From assembly GCF_014205275.1 (NCBI RefSeq), contig NZ_JACHND010000001.1, positions 7,192,001 to 7,256,000 of the forward strand: a DNA stretch of 64,000 nt, in the 5' to 3' direction. The position numbers were made by a program, and so were the translations under genes. Source of the stretch: Sphaerisporangium siamense (GTDB lineage: Bacteria > Actinomycetota > Actinomycetes > Streptosporangiales > Streptosporangiaceae). Position 1 is the stretch's first letter, and each line of letters begins with the position of its first letter. The notes below the pieces were generated by a model. It was not told where the DNA came from, ran no database searches, and saw nothing but the letters and a program-made list of their open reading frames with translations. This document shows, piece after piece, positions 62,155 to 64,000 of this stretch.

Positions 62155-64000
62155 ATGTCCCGGCGCGATGAGCTCGTCCAGGCGTTACGCGCCCGCCTGG
62201 AGCACGTGATCGCCGCGGAGGACCTCTCCCTCGCGCTGGACCCCGTCGTCGCCGCGGACGCGCGCGAGCTGGCCGAGATCCTGCGGGAGCCCGACGTGGA
62301 GGCCCTGTACCTGGTGGGCGCGGCGCACTGGCTGCGCCACCTCGCCCTGCCCGAGGGCGCGGACCAGGAGGACCTGGACAAGGCGCTGGTCATGCTCACG
62401 CCGTGCCTGGTCTTCGGCGTTCCCGACCTGCCCGAGGAGCTGCTGCCGGTGCTGGCCGAGCGCGCCGTCCCCATGGTGACGTCGCTCATCCGGGAAAGGG
62501 TGCTCGTCGCGGCGGACCCGGAGGCGATGGACGCCGCCGTCGCCGTGTGGCGCCGCATCGTGGACGCCACCCCCGCCGGCCACCCCCGCCGTCCGTCGTA
62601 CCTGGCCGCCCTGGGCGACACGCTGCGGATGCGCTACGAGCGCACCGGGTCGGCCGACGACCTGGAGGAGGCGGTGGAGATCTGCAGGGAGGCGGCGCGG
62701 GGCCTTCCTCCCGGGGTCCCCGAGCATCCGCTGAACCTGAGCACCCTGGGCGTCGCGCTCCAGGCCCGGTACGGCCGCACGGGAGCGCGCGCCGACCTGG
62801 ACTCCGCGATCGACATCTGCCGCCGCACGGTGGAGGCCGTCCCCGCCGATCACGCGGACCGGTCTCTTTTCCTGTCCAACCTCGGCAACGCGCTCGGCCT
62901 CCGGTACGGCGCGGCCGGCGACCCCGCGGACTTGGACGCCGCCGTCGAGGCCGGGCGCCAGGCGGTGGAGAGCTGCCCCGCCGATCATCCGAGCCTCGCC
63001 ATGTGCCTGTCCAACCTGGCCAACCTGCTGCTCGGCCGCTTCGCCCGCACCGGCGCGACCGGCGACGTGGAGCAGGCGATCGCCGCCGTGCGCCGGGCGG
63101 TGGACGCCACCCCCGCCGACCACCCCAACAGGGGCACCTACCTCACCAACCTGAGCGGCGCGCTGTGGGGCCGGTTCGGGCGCACCGGGGACGACGCCGA
63201 CCTGGAGGCCGCCACCGAGGCCGCGCGCGCCGCGGTCGAGGCGGCCCCGCCCGGCAGCCCGCTGCGCGGCGTGAGCCTGTTCGGCCTCGGCAACGCGCTG
63301 TGGAGCCGGTACGAGCGCAACGGGGACGAGGCGGACCTCGACGAGGCGGTGGCCGCCCTGGACGAGGGCGTGCGCGCCTCGGCGGACGGCGGCCCGTTCG
63401 CCGCCGCCCACCTGTCGGGGCTGGGCAACGCGCTGCGCGCCAGGTACGAGAGGAAAGGCGTCCAGGCCGACCTGGACGCCGCGATCGACACCGGCCGGCG
63501 CGCCTACCACCTCTCCTCCGCCGAGGACCCCAACCGGGGAAGCTACCTGTCCAACCTCGGCAACGCCCTGCGCCTCCGGTTCGAACGCGCCGGGGACCTC
63601 GCCGACGGGGACGAGGCGGTGGCCGTCCTGCGGCGCGCGGTCGGCGCCACCCCCGGCGGCCACGCCGCGCTGCCGATGCACCTGGGCAACCTCGGCGGCG
63701 CGCTGCTGGTCAGGTTCGCGCGCACCGGCGCGCTCACCGACGTCGACGAGGCGGTCGCCGTCCTGGAACGCGCGGTGGCGACGACGTCCGGCGGCGACCC
63801 GAACCTGCCGATGTTCCTCGGCAACCTCGGCAGCGCCCTGTGGAGCCGGTACGAGCGGAGCGGGCAGCGGCGCGACGTCGACCAGGCCATCGCCGTCCTC
63901 ACCCGGGCGCTGGAACTGGTGCCCGCCGGGCATCCGAACCTCGCCCTGTACCTGTCCAGCCTCGGCAACGGCCTGCGCATGCGGTACGTGCACACCGGAG
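62155..64000 (+). CDS. Long TPR-repeat protein (3' end outside window)
   Basis: At least 615 codons, open at the right edge. After an N-terminal ~150-residue helical part, the protein is an array of about ten TPR-like repeats of ~44-47 residues, each with SNLGNALxLRY/RFERTGDxADLDEAVAxxRRAV-type periods; spacing of the repeats in DNA is about 135-140 bp. Such arrays in actinomycetes usually end in a CHAT peptidase domain (TPR-CHAT), but that end is not visible. GGAG ribosome site before ATG; codon 11 is TTA. Function unknown; protein-protein interaction is certain only by fold. Confidence 0.85.
   Translation, partial: MSRRDELVQALRARLEHVIAAEDLSLALDPVVAADARELAEILREPDVEALYLVGAAHWLRHLALPEGADQEDLDKALVMLTPCLVFGVPDLPEELLPVLAERAVPMVTSLIRERVLVAADPEAMDAAVAVWRRIVDATPAGHPRRPSYLAALGDTLRMRYERTGSADDLEEAVEICREAARGLPPGVPEHPLNLSTLGVALQARYGRTGARADLDSAIDICRRTVEAVPADHADRSLFLSNLGNALGLRYGAAGDPADLDAAVEAGRQAVESCPADHPSLAMCLSNLANLLLGRFARTGATGDVEQAIAAVRRAVDATPADHPNRGTYLTNLSGALWGRFGRTGDDADLEAATEAARAAVEAAPPGSPLRGVSLFGLGNALWSRYERNGDEADLDEAVAALDEGVRASADGGPFAAAHLSGLGNALRARYERKGVQADLDAAIDTGRRAYHLSSAEDPNRGSYLSNLGNALRLRFERAGDLADGDEAVAVLRRAVGATPGGHAALPMHLGNLGGALLVRFARTGALTDVDEAVAVLERAVATTSGGDPNLPMFLGNLGSALWSRYERSGQRRDVDQAIAVLTRALELVPAGHPNLALYLSSLGNGLRMRYVHTG

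Noticed and set aside
62185-63993. Minus-strand 602-codon frame opposite the TPR array
   Set aside because: Its repeats mirror the plus-strand TPR array; the plus-strand gene has a ribosome site and TPR consensus.

Overview
The window is very GC-rich DNA with strong G/C at third codon positions, frequent GTG starts and many short or overlapping intergenic junctions. It carries several actinomycete hallmarks: a complete conservon (cvnABCD), XRE-DUF5753/DUF397 pairs, RsbW/RsbU-like switch proteins, an LLM F420-type oxidoreductase, SAM-dependent DUF574-like methyltransferase and a TIGR02611 protein. It most probably comes from a filamentous actinomycete (Streptomycetales or Streptosporangiales); the exact genus is inference and cannot be fixed from this sequence alone.

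Layout. 1-2.9 kb: the right-hand end of a terpenoid cluster (3' part of a P450, a class I terpene synthase, a class II cyclase), closed by a hairpin. 3.1-7.0 kb: conservon cvnABCD. 7.0-12 kb: divergent marR/SDR pair, a GAF-PAS-GAF-PP2C phosphatase, an aldo/keto reductase. 12-16.5 kb: a small ClpX-type zinc-finger/HTH protein divergent from a hydrolase with an inserted 8-residue tandem repeat, a decayed XRE-DUF5753 gene ending in a nested palindrome, a small ORF and an RsbW-like kinase. 16.5-26 kb: HD hydrolase, orphan histidine kinase, TetR plus a TIM-barrel protein, phosphatase, XRE/DUF397/HATPase module, XPB-type helicase-associated protein. 26-38 kb: penicillin-acylase-family enzyme with ArsR and TetR genes, methyltransferase, GroES-like protein, secreted lipase, PucR-like regulator, a secreted unknown, and a sodium/solute symporter with its small membrane partner.

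38-45.6 kb: a divergent second EF-Tu (tuf3 type) convergent with a seven-gene urea transporter/urease operon (yut-ureABCFGD, no ureE), then a CAU tRNA. 45.6-50.6 kb: a membrane-anchored protein with two SMI1/KNR4 domains, a flavoprotein with a duplicated fragment beside it, Lrp/AsnC, LLM oxidoreductase and deaminase. 50.8-55.7 kb: MMPL exporter divergent from a MerR regulator, with an aldo/keto reductase remnant between them, then PH-domain and BrkB membrane proteins. 55.8-62 kb: catalase, isochorismatase-like hydrolase, CtaG-like and DUF2243 membrane proteins, a solitary molybdopterin (CoxL-like) subunit. The window ends inside a long TPR-repeat protein that may be a TPR-CHAT protein.

Most genes are ordinary accessory/regulatory chromosome content. 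The parts that deserve follow-up are the EF-Tu paralogue, which has substitutions at four positions known for antibiotic resistance (Q124, Y160, R230, G275 in E. coli numbering), the terpenoid cluster edge with a DxDT-type class II motif, the repeat-bearing hydrolase with its zinc-finger partner and shared dyad, the aldo/keto reductase remnant and shared 17-bp motif around the MMPL/MerR genes, and the open-ended TPR protein.
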